A stretch of DNA of 64,000 bases from an uncultured Acidimicrobiales bacterium. GTDB lineage: Bacteria; Actinomycetota; Acidimicrobiia; Acidimicrobiales; CADCSY01. The stretch's first letter is position 1. Every line of letters starts with the position of its first letter. Shown piece after piece: positions 27,528 to 36,206 of the stretch. The stretch is from the NCBI GenBank assembly GCA_902805555.1, contig CADCSY010000027.1, positions 1 through 64,000 of the forward strand, read 5' to 3'. The notes below the pieces were generated by a model. That model did no database searches. It was not told the DNA's origin and saw nothing but the letters and a program-made list of their open reading frames with translations. A program made the translations under genes and the position numbers.

Positions 27528-29483
27528 GTGACGACCACCGAGCAGCAGCACGATCCGGAGGACCGGGACGACGTCTACGGCAACGGCGAGACGCTCCAGG
27601 AGGTGGTGAGCCGGTTCAGCCGTCGCCGCGTGCTCGGTGGTGCGGCGGCCGCCGCCGTCGCCGCCGCCGTGAACCCCTTCACCGGGCTGACCCGGGCGGC
27701 CGCCGAGCCCGTGGGCCAGGGCCTGGGGCCCGGCCCGGCCGGCCCCGACAGCGGGTCGCTCGGGTTCGAGCCCGTGCCCCCGAGCACGGCCGACGGCCTG
27801 TTCCTGTCGCCGGGCCACGTCGGCAACGTGCTGATCGCCTGGGGCGACCCGATCTTCGCAGGGGTGCCGGCGAAGGACCCGCGCACGCTCACGCCTGGCG
27901 ACCAGGAGCAGCGCTTCGGGTACAACAACGACTACGTCGCGTTCATCCCCCTGCCCTACCAGGACGCCGAGCGGCGCGGCCTGCTGTGGGTCAACCACGA
28001 GTACACCGACGCCCAGAACATGTTCCCGGGCTACGACCCGGAGGCGCCGTCGCTCACCTTCGAGCAGGTGCTGGTCGAGCTCCACGCCCACGGCGGGTCC
28101 ATCGTCGAGGTCGAGCGCGTGGGGCCCGGGTGGCGACCCGTCCTCGGTGGCCGCTACAACCGCCGGATCACGGCGAACACGCCGATGGAGATCACCGGCC
28201 CGGCCGCCGGGCACCCCTGGCTCCAGACGAACGACGACCCGACCGGCCGGCGGGTCTTCGGCACCCTGAACAACTGCGCCGGCGGCCTCACCCCGTGGGG
28301 GACCGTCCTCACGTGCGAGGAGAACTTCAACGGGTACTTCGGGAACCTCTCGGCGGTGGAGGACCCGGTCCTCGCCGCCAGCTACCGGCGCTACGGGCTC
28401 AGCGACGCCGGGGCCGGCTACCAGTGGCCGTGGCACGTCCACCGGTTCAACCTGGGCATCGAGCCCAACGAGCCGAACCGCCACGGCTGGGTGGTGGAGA
28501 TCGACCCGCTCGACCCCAGCTCCACGCCGAAGAAGCGCACCGCCCTCGGCCGCTTCAAGCACGAAGGCGCAGCCGTCGCCATCTCGCGCGCCGGGAAGGC
28601 CTGCGTGTACTCCGGCGACGACGAGCGCTTCGACTACGCCTACAAGTTCATCTCCGAGCGCAGCTTCGACCCCGGCAACAAGGCGACGGGCAGGGACATC
28701 CTGGAGAGCGGGACGCTGCACGTGGCGAAGTTCAACGACGACGGCTCCGGCGAGTGGATCCCGGTGGTGCACACCGACCCCCGCCTCTCGGGCACGTTCG
28801 GCTCGCAGGCGGAGGTGCTGATCCGCACCCGCGAGGCCGCCGACCTCCTGGGCGCCACGAAGATGGACCGGCCGGAGGACTTCCAGCGGGACGCAGCGAC
28901 CGGACGGGTGTACCTCGCCCTCACGAACAACACGAACCGCGGGAAGGAGGGCTCGCCGGGTCCCGACGCCGCGAACCCCCGGCCGGCGAACGCCTACGGG
29001 CACATCATCGAGATCACCGAGCTGTTCGCGGATCCCGGGGAGCTCGGCTTCACGTGGGAGATCTTCATGCTGTGCGGACCCGAGGGGGACCCGAGCCGCA
29101 AGTTCGGCTCAGTCGACCCCGCCACGGTGGGTGACATCGCCAACCCCGACAACCTCACGTTCGACTCCTACGGCAACCTGTGGATCACGACCGACGGCCA
29201 GCCGGGCAGCCTCGAGCAGAACGACACGCTGCAGGCCTGTCCCACCACGGGTCCCGATCGTGGCCGGGTGAAGCGGTTCCTCACCGCACCGAAGGGCGCA
29301 GAGGTCACCGGGCCCTGCTTCACCCCTGCGAACACCACCTTGTTCGTGGCCATCCAGCACCCGGGTGAGAACGGCACGCTGGCCGAGCCGGAGAGCCGCT
29401 GGCCCGACTACGTGAACGGCTTCCCCCGCCCGGCGCTGTGGTGGGTGACCAAGCCGGAGGGGAACCCGAGGGTGGGCTCCTGA
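27528..29483 (+). CDS. phoX: PhoX family (DUF839) secreted phosphatase
   Basis: 651 aa from GTG 27528 with GGAGGAG upstream. A twin-arginine signal (SRRRVLGGAAAAAVAAAV) near residues 33-52 predicts export of a folded, cofactor-bearing enzyme. DUF839 body: NHEYTDAQNMFPGY, NNCAGGLTPWGTVLTCEENFNGYF, FKHEGAAVAISR and the late DNLTFDSYGNLWITTDG. The family is Ca/Fe-dependent alkaline phosphatase releasing phosphate from monoesters. The PHO-box-like repeats upstream and the 5'-nucleotidase gene downstream on the same strand fit phosphate scavenging. The first 30 residues before the Tat motif are unusually acidic. Confidence 0.92.
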   Translation: MTTTEQQHDPEDRDDVYGNGETLQEVVSRFSRRRVLGGAAAAAVAAAVNPFTGLTRAAAEPVGQGLGPGPAGPDSGSLGFEPVPPSTADGLFLSPGHVGNVLIAWGDPIFAGVPAKDPRTLTPGDQEQRFGYNNDYVAFIPLPYQDAERRGLLWVNHEYTDAQNMFPGYDPEAPSLTFEQVLVELHAHGGSIVEVERVGPGWRPVLGGRYNRRITANTPMEITGPAAGHPWLQTNDDPTGRRVFGTLNNCAGGLTPWGTVLTCEENFNGYFGNLSAVEDPVLAASYRRYGLSDAGAGYQWPWHVHRFNLGIEPNEPNRHGWVVEIDPLDPSSTPKKRTALGRFKHEGAAVAISRAGKACVYSGDDERFDYAYKFISERSFDPGNKATGRDILESGTLHVAKFNDDGSGEWIPVVHTDPRLSGTFGSQAEVLIRTREAADLLGATKMDRPEDFQRDAATGRVYLALTNNTNRGKEGSPGPDAANPRPANAYGHIIEITELFADPGELGFTWEIFMLCGPEGDPSRKFGSVDPATVGDIANPDNLTFDSYGNLWITTDGQPGSLEQNDTLQACPTTGPDRGRVKRFLTAPKGAEVTGPCFTPANTTLFVAIQHPGENGTLAEPESRWPDYVNGFPRPALWWVTKPEGNPRVGS

Positions 29484-29501
29484 CGGCTCCGTGACGGCAC
29501 C

Positions 29502-29555
29502 GGGGGGAGGTGGCGGGGCAGGATCGCCGGCCGGCCCGACCTCGCCCCTCCCCCC
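29502..29555 (+). terminator. possible terminator hairpin after phoX
   Basis: GGGGGGAGG (29502-29510) can pair with CCTCCCCCC (29547-29555), with a 36-nt GC-rich loop containing GGCCGGCC. No U-tract. It would separate phoX from the 5'-nucleotidase gene. Confidence 0.35.
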
Positions 29556-29615
29556 CCGCTGAGCGGCGCCACCACGGCGGCCCGCCTCGCCCGCATTCCT
29601 GGCAACCTGTCGAGC

Positions 29616-31382
29616 GTGAGGATCCCGATGTTCGAACGACGCTCCGCCCGCCTCCTGGCCGGAGGTCTCGCCACCACCGTGGCCATGTCGGCGGCGGTGC
29701 TCACTGCGCCGTCCTCGGGCGCCGCGCCCGGCAGCGGCCGGGCGGCCGGTGGCCCGAAGCCCGTCGAGGTGCAGCTCCTCGCCCTCAACGACTTCCACGG
29801 CAACCTCGAGCCGCCGACCGGTTCCGGCGGGGTCACCCAGACGGGGGTCAGCCCGACGGGCACGCCGGTGACGGTCCCCTCCGGCGGCGCCGAGCACCTG
29901 GCCACGCAGCTCGCGCAGCTGGCGGCGCAGCAGAAGAAGCGCAACACGATCACGGTGGCAGCCGGCGACCTCATCGGCGCGTCGCCCTTGCTCTCGGCCG
30001 CCTTCCACGACGAGCCCGCCATCGAGTCCCTCGGCCTCGCCGGCCTCGACTACGCCAGCGTCGGGAACCACGAGTTCGACGAGGGCGCAGCCGAGCTGCT
30101 GCGCATCCAGGGTGGCGGCTGCCACCCCGTCGACGGCTGTGCGGACGGCACCCCGTACGAGGGGGCTGCCTTCCAGTACCTCTCCGCCAACGCCTTCGTG
30201 ACCGAGACCGGCCAGCCGCTCCTGCCTCCCTACGCCATCCACAAGGTGCAGGGCGTGAAGGTCGGCTTCATCGGCATGACGCTCGAGGGGACGAAGGAGA
30301 TCGTCAGCCAGCAGGGCGTGGCCGGCCTCGACTTCACCGACGAGGCCGACACGGCCAACCGGTACGCGGCGGAGCTGCGAGCGCAGGGGGTGGAGGCGAT
30401 CGTCGTCCTCCTGCACGAGGGCGGCTCCCAGACGGGGACCGACGCCTACCAGATCAACGGGTGCAACGGGTTGGCGGGGCCGATCGTCGAGCTGGCGGCC
30501 CGCATGGACGACGCCATCGACGTCGTGGTGAGCGGTCACACCCACCAGGCCTACAACTGCGAGCTCTCCGGCAAGCTCGTGACGAGCGCCAGCTCCTTCG
30601 GCCGCCTGGTGACCGACATCGACCTGCGGATCGACCGCCGCAGCGGCGACGTCCTGCACGCCGTCGCCGACAACGTGATCGTCACGCGCGACCTGGCCAA
30701 GGACCCGGTCCAGACGGAGCTCATCGCCCGCTACCGGGAGGCCCTCGGGCCGCTCGCCGCAGAGGTCGTGGGCACCACGACCACCGCGCTGACGCGCGCG
30801 CAGGAGACGCTCTTCGGCAACGTCAGAGGCGAGTCGTCGCTCGGCAACGTGATCGCCGACGCCCAGCTGGCCGCCACCGACGACGAGCAGGGCGCGGTGG
30901 CCGCCTTCATGAACCCGGGCGGGGTGCGGGCCGACCTCGACGCCGGGCCCGTCACCTACGAGGAGGCGTTCGCCGTCCAGCCCTTCGCCAACAACCTGGT
31001 GACGCTCGACCTCACCGGGACCCAGCTCCAGTGCCTCCTCGAGCAGCAGCTCCAGGTGGGGAGGACGCTGTACCCGTCGTCGACGGTCTCCTACGTCGTC
31101 GACCCCGCCGGGACCACCGCCGCCGCCGGGGCCGACCCGTGCAACGGGACCGTCGTGGTCGACGCCAGCGTCACGATCGGCGGCGTGCCCGTGGCACCGG
31201 CGAGCACCTACCGCATCACCGTGAACAGCTTCCTGGCCGGCGGTGGCGACGGCTTCACCGTGCTGCGGGCGGGCACGAACGCCGTCACGGGGGTCATCGA
31301 CCTCGACGCCCTCACCGCCCACCTCGGCGAGCGCTCGCCGTTGGCCGCCCCGACCGACGACCGCATCCGCACGGCGGGGTGA
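29616..31382 (+). CDS. secreted 5'-nucleotidase/UshA-type metallophosphatase
   Basis: 588 aa from GTG 29616; ATG 29628 is an alternative. A Sec signal peptide (LLAGGLATTVAMSAAVLTAPSSGAA) is followed by the calcineurin-like domain: LALNDFHGNLEP, AAGDLIGASPLLS, VGNHEFDEG, VVSGHTHQAYNC, all metal ligands present. The C-terminal 5'-nucleotidase domain holds the substrate-stacking region (FMNPGGVRADL, NSFLAGGGDGF). It hydrolyses nucleotides or UDP-sugars outside the membrane. No cell-wall anchor is seen. Its position after phoX suggests joint phosphate salvage, though an own promoter (degenerate CAACCT -10) is possible. Confidence 0.93.
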   Translation: MRIPMFERRSARLLAGGLATTVAMSAAVLTAPSSGAAPGSGRAAGGPKPVEVQLLALNDFHGNLEPPTGSGGVTQTGVSPTGTPVTVPSGGAEHLATQLAQLAAQQKKRNTITVAAGDLIGASPLLSAAFHDEPAIESLGLAGLDYASVGNHEFDEGAAELLRIQGGGCHPVDGCADGTPYEGAAFQYLSANAFVTETGQPLLPPYAIHKVQGVKVGFIGMTLEGTKEIVSQQGVAGLDFTDEADTANRYAAELRAQGVEAIVVLLHEGGSQTGTDAYQINGCNGLAGPIVELAARMDDAIDVVVSGHTHQAYNCELSGKLVTSASSFGRLVTDIDLRIDRRSGDVLHAVADNVIVTRDLAKDPVQTELIARYREALGPLAAEVVGTTTTALTRAQETLFGNVRGESSLGNVIADAQLAATDDEQGAVAAFMNPGGVRADLDAGPVTYEEAFAVQPFANNLVTLDLTGTQLQCLLEQQLQVGRTLYPSSTVSYVVDPAGTTAAAGADPCNGTVVVDASVTIGGVPVAPASTYRITVNSFLAGGGDGFTVLRAGTNAVTGVIDLDALTAHLGERSPLAAPTDDRIRTAG

Positions 31383-31472
31383 CGTCCGCCGCCCGAGACG
31401 CCGGGCGGAGCCCCACGCTGATGGGCCCCGCCCGCCGGGCCACCAGCGAGTCAGGCTCCTTCCGCCGGGCCG

Positions 31473-31498
31473 CCTGGCGGTGCGGCCCTGCCGCCAGG
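31473..31498. terminator. hairpin between convergent genes
   Basis: CCTGGCGG and CCGCCAGG form a perfect 8-bp stem with a 10-nt loop, in the 218-base gap between two convergent stops. It could terminate both transcripts. Short imperfect copies of CGCCGGGCC recur through the gap; I see no gene there. Confidence 0.45.
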
Positions 31499-31600
31499 TC
31501 GCCTGCTGTCGGGGCCGCGCTTGCCGGGTCACGTGGCCGACGGGGGCCCCGCTCGCCGGGCCGCCTGCCGGTGGGGACCCGGCCCCGGTGGGGCGCCTCA

Positions 31601-33592
31601 TCAGGCGGGCGAGGTGGCGATCCGTGGGCGCAGGACGAAGGCAGCGCCGTAGAGCAGGGCCACCAGGATCAGCAGGCTCCGGTAGCCGGTGAGCAGGGAC
31701 GCGTACTCGAGCATCCCGCCCACCATGGCGCCGAGCAGGTTCGCCCCGAAGGCGGCGACCGACCGCTCGGTGTCCCGGAACCGTGACGCGAACACCAGGT
31801 TGGCCACGAAGATCGGGAAGAAGGCGAGGCTCACGGCCAGGACGAGGCGGGGGGGCGCGTCGAGCTCGAGCAGCGCATCGGCGGGGATCAGCCAGTTCAA
31901 CGCAACGCCGACGAGCAGGAGGGCGTAGAGGCCCGTCGTCGACCGGATGATCACCCGCTTGCTCAGCGCCACTGCCAGCAGCACCGAGATGAGCACGCCA
32001 CCGAAGACGAACACGTTCACGAACCAGGTCGTGCCGAACAGAAGTGCGAACTGGACCACGTTCTTGGTCTCGAGGAGCAGGAACGCCGCCCCCATGCAGA
32101 ACAGGTCGGCGAACGGCGCCATGCGCCGGAACGGACCCCCGGCCGCCCGCACGCCCAGGAGCGAGATCACGAGCATGAAGCCGAGGGCGAGCAGGTAGAA
32201 GCTCGGGATGCTCGGTGTGCGGAGGTAGGGGAAGGGGTGGTCGTCGGTGGCGGGCTCGGGCGCCCCGGACGCCGCTGAGAACGTCTGGCCGTCGGGACAG
32301 TCGATGCTCGCAGGATCCTCGCTCACCACGATGACCGAGCTGACTCCGTAGAGCGCGTCGACGCATGGGGCCGCGCCGAAGACCTCGTGGAGGGTGCCGG
32401 CGTACCGGTCGATCAGCCACGGCTCCCGGTAGTAGTTGTACATGGCGAACACCCCGCCGTCGGCCAGGTGCTCGCGGTACGAGGCCACCGCCTCCTCGGT
32501 GAAGAGGTAGCTCTCGAGGCGCACCGACGACTGGCCCTGGAGGAGCACGAGTGAGTCGGGGAGGGCCAGCAGTATCATGTCCCACCGCTCGTCCGAGGCC
32601 TCGAGGAACGCTCGCCCGTCGGTGACGTGGGTGTGCACGCTCGGGTCGTCGTAGGGCCGGTCGGGGTGACCCCGACCGAGCTCGAGCAGGTGCGGGTCGA
32701 TCTCGACGGCGTCGATCCGATCGGCGCCGCGGAGCCCTGCGAGCGACACGTCGTTGCCCGAGCCGGCGCCGATGATCAGCACGTCCCCGGGCTGCTCGGC
32801 TGCGAGGCGGTCGTAGATCGTCTGGTAGAGCGGGTTCGCCTCCGGCTCGTCCTCCTGCAGCCAGGTGGGGATGCCGTTCACCGTGGCGATCACGCCGCCG
32901 CTGGTGCCGGTCGGCTCCACACCCACCTTGTAGTACGGGGTCCAGACCGTGTCTGCTTCGGAAGACTCGACGGAGAGCACGCCGAGGAACGCCACCAGCG
33001 GCACGATGGTGAGGGCGATCGTGCCGGGACGTCGGGGGGCGATGGCCACGACGAGGCCGAGGGCGGTGGCGCCGGCCCACACGACCGGGTCGAGCTGCGC
33101 CAGGGAGAGCAGCGCGAAGGCGGCGACGCCGAGGATGCTGCCGATGAGGTCGAACTGGTATGCGTCGAGGTTGCTGAGGCGCTGGAACGACCGGGCGACC
33201 CCCTCGCCGAGGCAGGCCATGACCACGGCGACGGCGACGAACACCACGGGCAGCACGAGCCAGCGTGGAGGCCCTGACGTGTCCTGCCCGAAGAAGATGA
33301 GCTGGTCACCGGCGATGCCGACCTTCACGTCGAGCAGCCGCACGAGGACGACCAGCGTGGTGAGGGCGAGGGGAGCGAAGCGGTACAGCTGCACCTCGCT
33401 CCGACCCACCCAGAGGAAGCCGAGACCGATCCCGAGGAAGCTGCCGAGGAGGACGATGTTGGAGAAGTACGCGAGGTAGAGGACGTTGGCGCCGAGCCAC
33501 CGGATGAGGGCGAGCTCGACGAAGAGCATGAGGAACGCCGTCAGGACCAGCCGGGCGCGGAGCCCGAGCGCGCCCGGGGCCCCGACGGTCAT
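31601..33592 (-). CDS. polytopic membrane spermidine-synthase-like protein
   Basis: 663 aa from ATG 33592. The N-terminal block has six or so membrane helices (residues 10-210). A soluble Rossmann methyltransferase-like domain of the polyamine aminopropyltransferase type follows (VLIIGAGSGNDVSLA, DAVEIDPHLLELG, HTHVTDGRAFLE). A second block of about eight helices is at the C-terminus. The aminopropyl-transfer gate Asp/Tyr pattern is incomplete (LALPDSLVL), so polyamine synthesis is doubtful. Known as fused membrane 'spermidine synthase-like' proteins of unknown role. A leaderless 5-codon ORF overlaps its start. Confidence 0.82.
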   Translation of the reverse strand: MTVGAPGALGLRARLVLTAFLMLFVELALIRWLGANVLYLAYFSNIVLLGSFLGIGLGFLWVGRSEVQLYRFAPLALTTLVVLVRLLDVKVGIAGDQLIFFGQDTSGPPRWLVLPVVFVAVAVVMACLGEGVARSFQRLSNLDAYQFDLIGSILGVAAFALLSLAQLDPVVWAGATALGLVVAIAPRRPGTIALTIVPLVAFLGVLSVESSEADTVWTPYYKVGVEPTGTSGGVIATVNGIPTWLQEDEPEANPLYQTIYDRLAAEQPGDVLIIGAGSGNDVSLAGLRGADRIDAVEIDPHLLELGRGHPDRPYDDPSVHTHVTDGRAFLEASDERWDMILLALPDSLVLLQGQSSVRLESYLFTEEAVASYREHLADGGVFAMYNYYREPWLIDRYAGTLHEVFGAAPCVDALYGVSSVIVVSEDPASIDCPDGQTFSAASGAPEPATDDHPFPYLRTPSIPSFYLLALGFMLVISLLGVRAAGGPFRRMAPFADLFCMGAAFLLLETKNVVQFALLFGTTWFVNVFVFGGVLISVLLAVALSKRVIIRSTTGLYALLLVGVALNWLIPADALLELDAPPRLVLAVSLAFFPIFVANLVFASRFRDTERSVAAFGANLLGAMVGGMLEYASLLTGYRSLLILVALLYGAAFVLRPRIATSPA

Positions 33593-33606
33593 GCGTTCGA
33601 ACCCAT
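33589..33606 (-). CDS. 5-codon leaderless leader ORF (MGSNA)
   Basis: On the minus strand TACGGT (33620-33615) lies 8 nt before ATG 33606, encoding MGSNA and stopping at TGA 33591-33589. This stop overlaps the ATG of the spermidine-synthase-like gene as ATGA. No Shine-Dalgarno precedes the main ATG, so ribosomes may arrive through this mini-ORF. Confidence 0.45.
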   Translation of the reverse strand: MGSNA

Positions 33607-33720
33607 GCGGTGGAACCGTAGGTGCGACTTTGACCCGGCTGACCGACCCTCATGCGAGAGCAGCCGACGGGTGGCCCCCGTCCCCCGATCGCGCACCCGC
33701 CACGATGGCGGCGCGCCCCG

Positions 33721-33726
33721 TAGCCT
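33721..33726 (+). promoter_or_regulatory. leaderless -10 of the VWA gene
   Basis: TAGCCT followed by 6 nt and ATG 33733, with no ribosome site. The spermidine-synthase-like promoter is about 100 bp away on the other strand. Confidence 0.6.
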
Positions 33727-33732
33727 CGGCTC

Positions 33733-35745
33733 ATGCAGGCTCCCCGCTTCTCCTACTCGCGCTGGGACGGCACGCAGCGGGGCTTCGACCTCGACGCCGA
33801 GGCGATCCTGGCGGAGGTCACCGACGACCTGCTGTACCACGGGGACCTCAACGCCGCCCTCCGCCGGATGATGCAGACCGGCTTCCGCGACCGCAACGGC
33901 GAGCGGGTCCAGGGCATGCGGGACCTGCTGGAGAAGCTCCGCCGGCAGCGGCGCGAGCGCCTCGAGCAGCACAACCTCGGCGGCGTCTACGACGAGATCG
34001 CCGACGAGCTCCGTGAGGTGGTCGAGCAGGAGCGGGAGGGGATCGACGCCCTCGAGCAGGCGGCGCACGACTCGGGCGACCAGCGTCGGGAGGAGGTGGT
34101 GGGTGAGGCCGCAGCCGAGAAGCGCATGCACCTCGACCTGCTCCCGCCCGACCTCGCCGGCCAGGTCCGCTCGCTGAACGCCTACGAGTTCGCATCGGGC
34201 GAGGCGCGAGAGCGCTTCGAGGCGCTCATGGAGAAGCTCAAGCAGCAGCTGGCGAACCAGATGTTCGACCAGATGAGCTCGGCCATGCAGAGCCCCGATC
34301 CGGAGACGATGGCCCGGATGAAGGACATGCTGGCCGAGCTGAACCAGATGCTCGAGCAGCGGGCGAACGGCGAGGAGCCCGACTTCGACGGCTTCATGGA
34401 GCGCCACGGCGACTTCTTCCCGGAGAACCCGAAGGACCTCGACGAGCTGCTCGAGGCGATGGCGCAGCGCATGGCCGCAGCCCAGGCGATGCTCAACTCG
34501 ATGACGCCCGAGCAGCGGGCCCAGCTGCAGTCGCTGTCCGACCAGCTCATGGAGGACATGGACCTCGCCTTCCAGATGCAGCAGCTGGGCGACAACCTGC
34601 GGGGGCAGTTCCCCCAGGCGGGATGGGGGAGGGGGTACTCGTTCTCGGGGGAGGACGCGCTCGGCATGGCCGAGGCCCAGGGCCTCATGGGCGAGCTCGG
34701 CGACCTCGACCAGCTCGAGAACCTCCTGCGTTCGGCGGCGAGCCCCGGCGCCCTGGCCGAGGTCGACCTCGACCGTGCCCGCCAGCTCCTCGGTGACGAC
34801 GCCGCCGACTCGATCGAGCGCCTGGGGGACCTGGCGAAGATGCTCGAGGACGCCGGCCTCGTCGAGAACAAGGGCGGCCGCTACGAGATGACGCCGAGGG
34901 GGATCCGGGCGATCGGTCAGAACGCGCTCGGCGAGCTGTTCCAGCGGCTGGCGAAGGACACGCGTGGCAACCACGCCATCGAGGACCTCGGCACCGGGCA
35001 CGAGCGCAGCTACCAGGCCAAGCCCTACGAGTTCGGCGACCCGTTCAACCTCGACATCGAGCGCACGGTGCGCAACGCCATCCGCCGATCCGGCGGCGGG
35101 ACCCCGGTGCGGCTGTCGCCCGACGACTTCGAGATCGAGCAGACCGAGACGCTGACCAGCACCTCCACGGTGCTGATGCTCGACGTGTCGCTGTCCATGC
35201 CCATGCGCGACAACTGGCTGGCGGCGAAGAAGGTGGCGATGGCGCTGAACAGCCTCATCACGAGCCAGTTCCCCCGCGACTACATCGGCATGGTCACGTT
35301 CGGGCGCCTGGCCAGGGAGCTGCGGCCCGAGCGCCTGCCCGAGGTGAGCTGGGACTTCGACTACGGCACGAACATGCAGCACGGCCTGCTGCTCGCCCGC
35401 AAGCTGCTGGCGAAGCAGACCGGCACCAAGCAGGTGATCATGATCACCGACGGCGAGCCCACCGCGCACTTCGAGCCGGGGATGTCCGAGCCGTTCTTCA
35501 GCTACCCCCCGGTCCAGCCGACGGTCGACGCCACCCTGAAGGAGGTGATGCGGTGCACCCGGGAGGGGATCCGCATCAACACCTTCATGCTCGACGCCAC
35601 CGGCTACCTGAAGACGTTCGTCGAGCGGATGACCCAGCTCAACCGCGGCCGGGCGTTCTTCACGACGCCGGAGACCCTCGGGGACTACGTGCTGGTCGAC
35701 TTCCTCGACCAGCGCCGAGCCACCAGCCGCCGCCGCCCCGCCTGA
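33733..35745 (+). CDS. VWA-domain protein, Mg-chelatase D-like (Rv0959-like)
   Basis: 670 aa from ATG 33733. The N-terminal and middle parts are highly helical, Met/Gln/Leu-rich and coiled-coil-like (residues 40-290). The C-terminal VWA domain carries an intact MIDAS: DVSLSMPM near 475, a Thr in MVTFGRLA and ITDGEPT. This is the expected partner of the AAA+ ATPase at 22691; in mycobacteria the two genes are adjacent. The ATPase-VWA assembly is chelatase-like in plan but lacks a chelatase H subunit here. Cytosolic. Confidence 0.87.
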   Translation: MQAPRFSYSRWDGTQRGFDLDAEAILAEVTDDLLYHGDLNAALRRMMQTGFRDRNGERVQGMRDLLEKLRRQRRERLEQHNLGGVYDEIADELREVVEQEREGIDALEQAAHDSGDQRREEVVGEAAAEKRMHLDLLPPDLAGQVRSLNAYEFASGEARERFEALMEKLKQQLANQMFDQMSSAMQSPDPETMARMKDMLAELNQMLEQRANGEEPDFDGFMERHGDFFPENPKDLDELLEAMAQRMAAAQAMLNSMTPEQRAQLQSLSDQLMEDMDLAFQMQQLGDNLRGQFPQAGWGRGYSFSGEDALGMAEAQGLMGELGDLDQLENLLRSAASPGALAEVDLDRARQLLGDDAADSIERLGDLAKMLEDAGLVENKGGRYEMTPRGIRAIGQNALGELFQRLAKDTRGNHAIEDLGTGHERSYQAKPYEFGDPFNLDIERTVRNAIRRSGGGTPVRLSPDDFEIEQTETLTSTSTVLMLDVSLSMPMRDNWLAAKKVAMALNSLITSQFPRDYIGMVTFGRLARELRPERLPEVSWDFDYGTNMQHGLLLARKLLAKQTGTKQVIMITDGEPTAHFEPGMSEPFFSYPPVQPTVDATLKEVMRCTREGIRINTFMLDATGYLKTFVERMTQLNRGRAFFTTPETLGDYVLVDFLDQRRATSRRRPA

Positions 35746-35861
35746 ACCACACAGCAGCGCGACCGTCCCCGCCTGCGGCTTGGAGCCCCCTTTGCCCCCG
35801 CGCGCCCGTTGTCAAGGACCCCCCTTGCGCCGCGTGGCGGATGGGGCGATGATGACAGTGT

Positions 35862-35871
35862 TGTAATTACA
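35862..35871 (+). promoter_or_regulatory. AT-rich palindrome upstream of whiB
   Basis: TGTAATTACA is a perfect 10-bp palindrome in GC-rich surroundings, 45 nt before the whiB GTG. It includes a TAATTA that could serve as -10, so it may be promoter, operator or both. Confidence 0.45.
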
Positions 35872-35915
35872 CGGTGATCGAGTGCCCTGCTCGCCACCAG
35901 AGGGGAGCTCCGATC

Positions 35916-36200
35916 GTGAGCATCATCAGCCACACCGGGTCGGACGAGCGGCTGGACGAGAAGACCTGGCAGGACTACGCCAACTGCCTCGGCGTCGAGC
36001 CCGACCTGTTCTTCCCCGAGCGGGGGGCATCCACGAGGGAGGCCAAGGAGGTGTGCCGGGGCTGCGTCGTGCGCGACGAGTGCCTCGAGTACGCCCTCGT
36101 CAACGGCGAGAAGTTCGGGATCTGGGGCGGCATGAGCGAGCGGGAGCGGCGCCGCATCCGCCGCGCCCGGGCGCTGGCCCGTCGCAGCGCCACCGCCTGA
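35916..36200 (+). CDS. WhiB-family iron-sulfur transcription factor (WhiB2/WhmD-like)
   Basis: 94 aa from GTG 35916, with GGGGAG 8 nt upstream. Four Cys ligands: NCLG, then VCRGC and VRDEC (C-x2-C-x5-C), followed by the turn GIWGGMSERERR and a basic tail. FFPERGASTREAKEVC closely matches the WhiB/WhmD branch that controls septation and sporulation-type division with WhiA. It binds a [4Fe-4S] cluster and the primary sigma factor. A palindrome upstream may regulate it. Confidence 0.93.
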   Translation: MSIISHTGSDERLDEKTWQDYANCLGVEPDLFFPERGASTREAKEVCRGCVVRDECLEYALVNGEKFGIWGGMSERERRRIRRARALARRSATA

Positions 36201-36206
36201 CCCCCC

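Noticed and set aside
29109-33080. 1323-aa minus-strand ORF
   Set aside because: Antisense to the PhoX and 5'-nucleotidase genes and out of frame with the spermidine-synthase-like gene; low complexity, no motif.
33592-33612. tRNA T-loop-like GTTCGAACCC
   Set aside because: No acceptor stem or anticodon arm can be drawn around it; it is explained by the leader ORF and start region.
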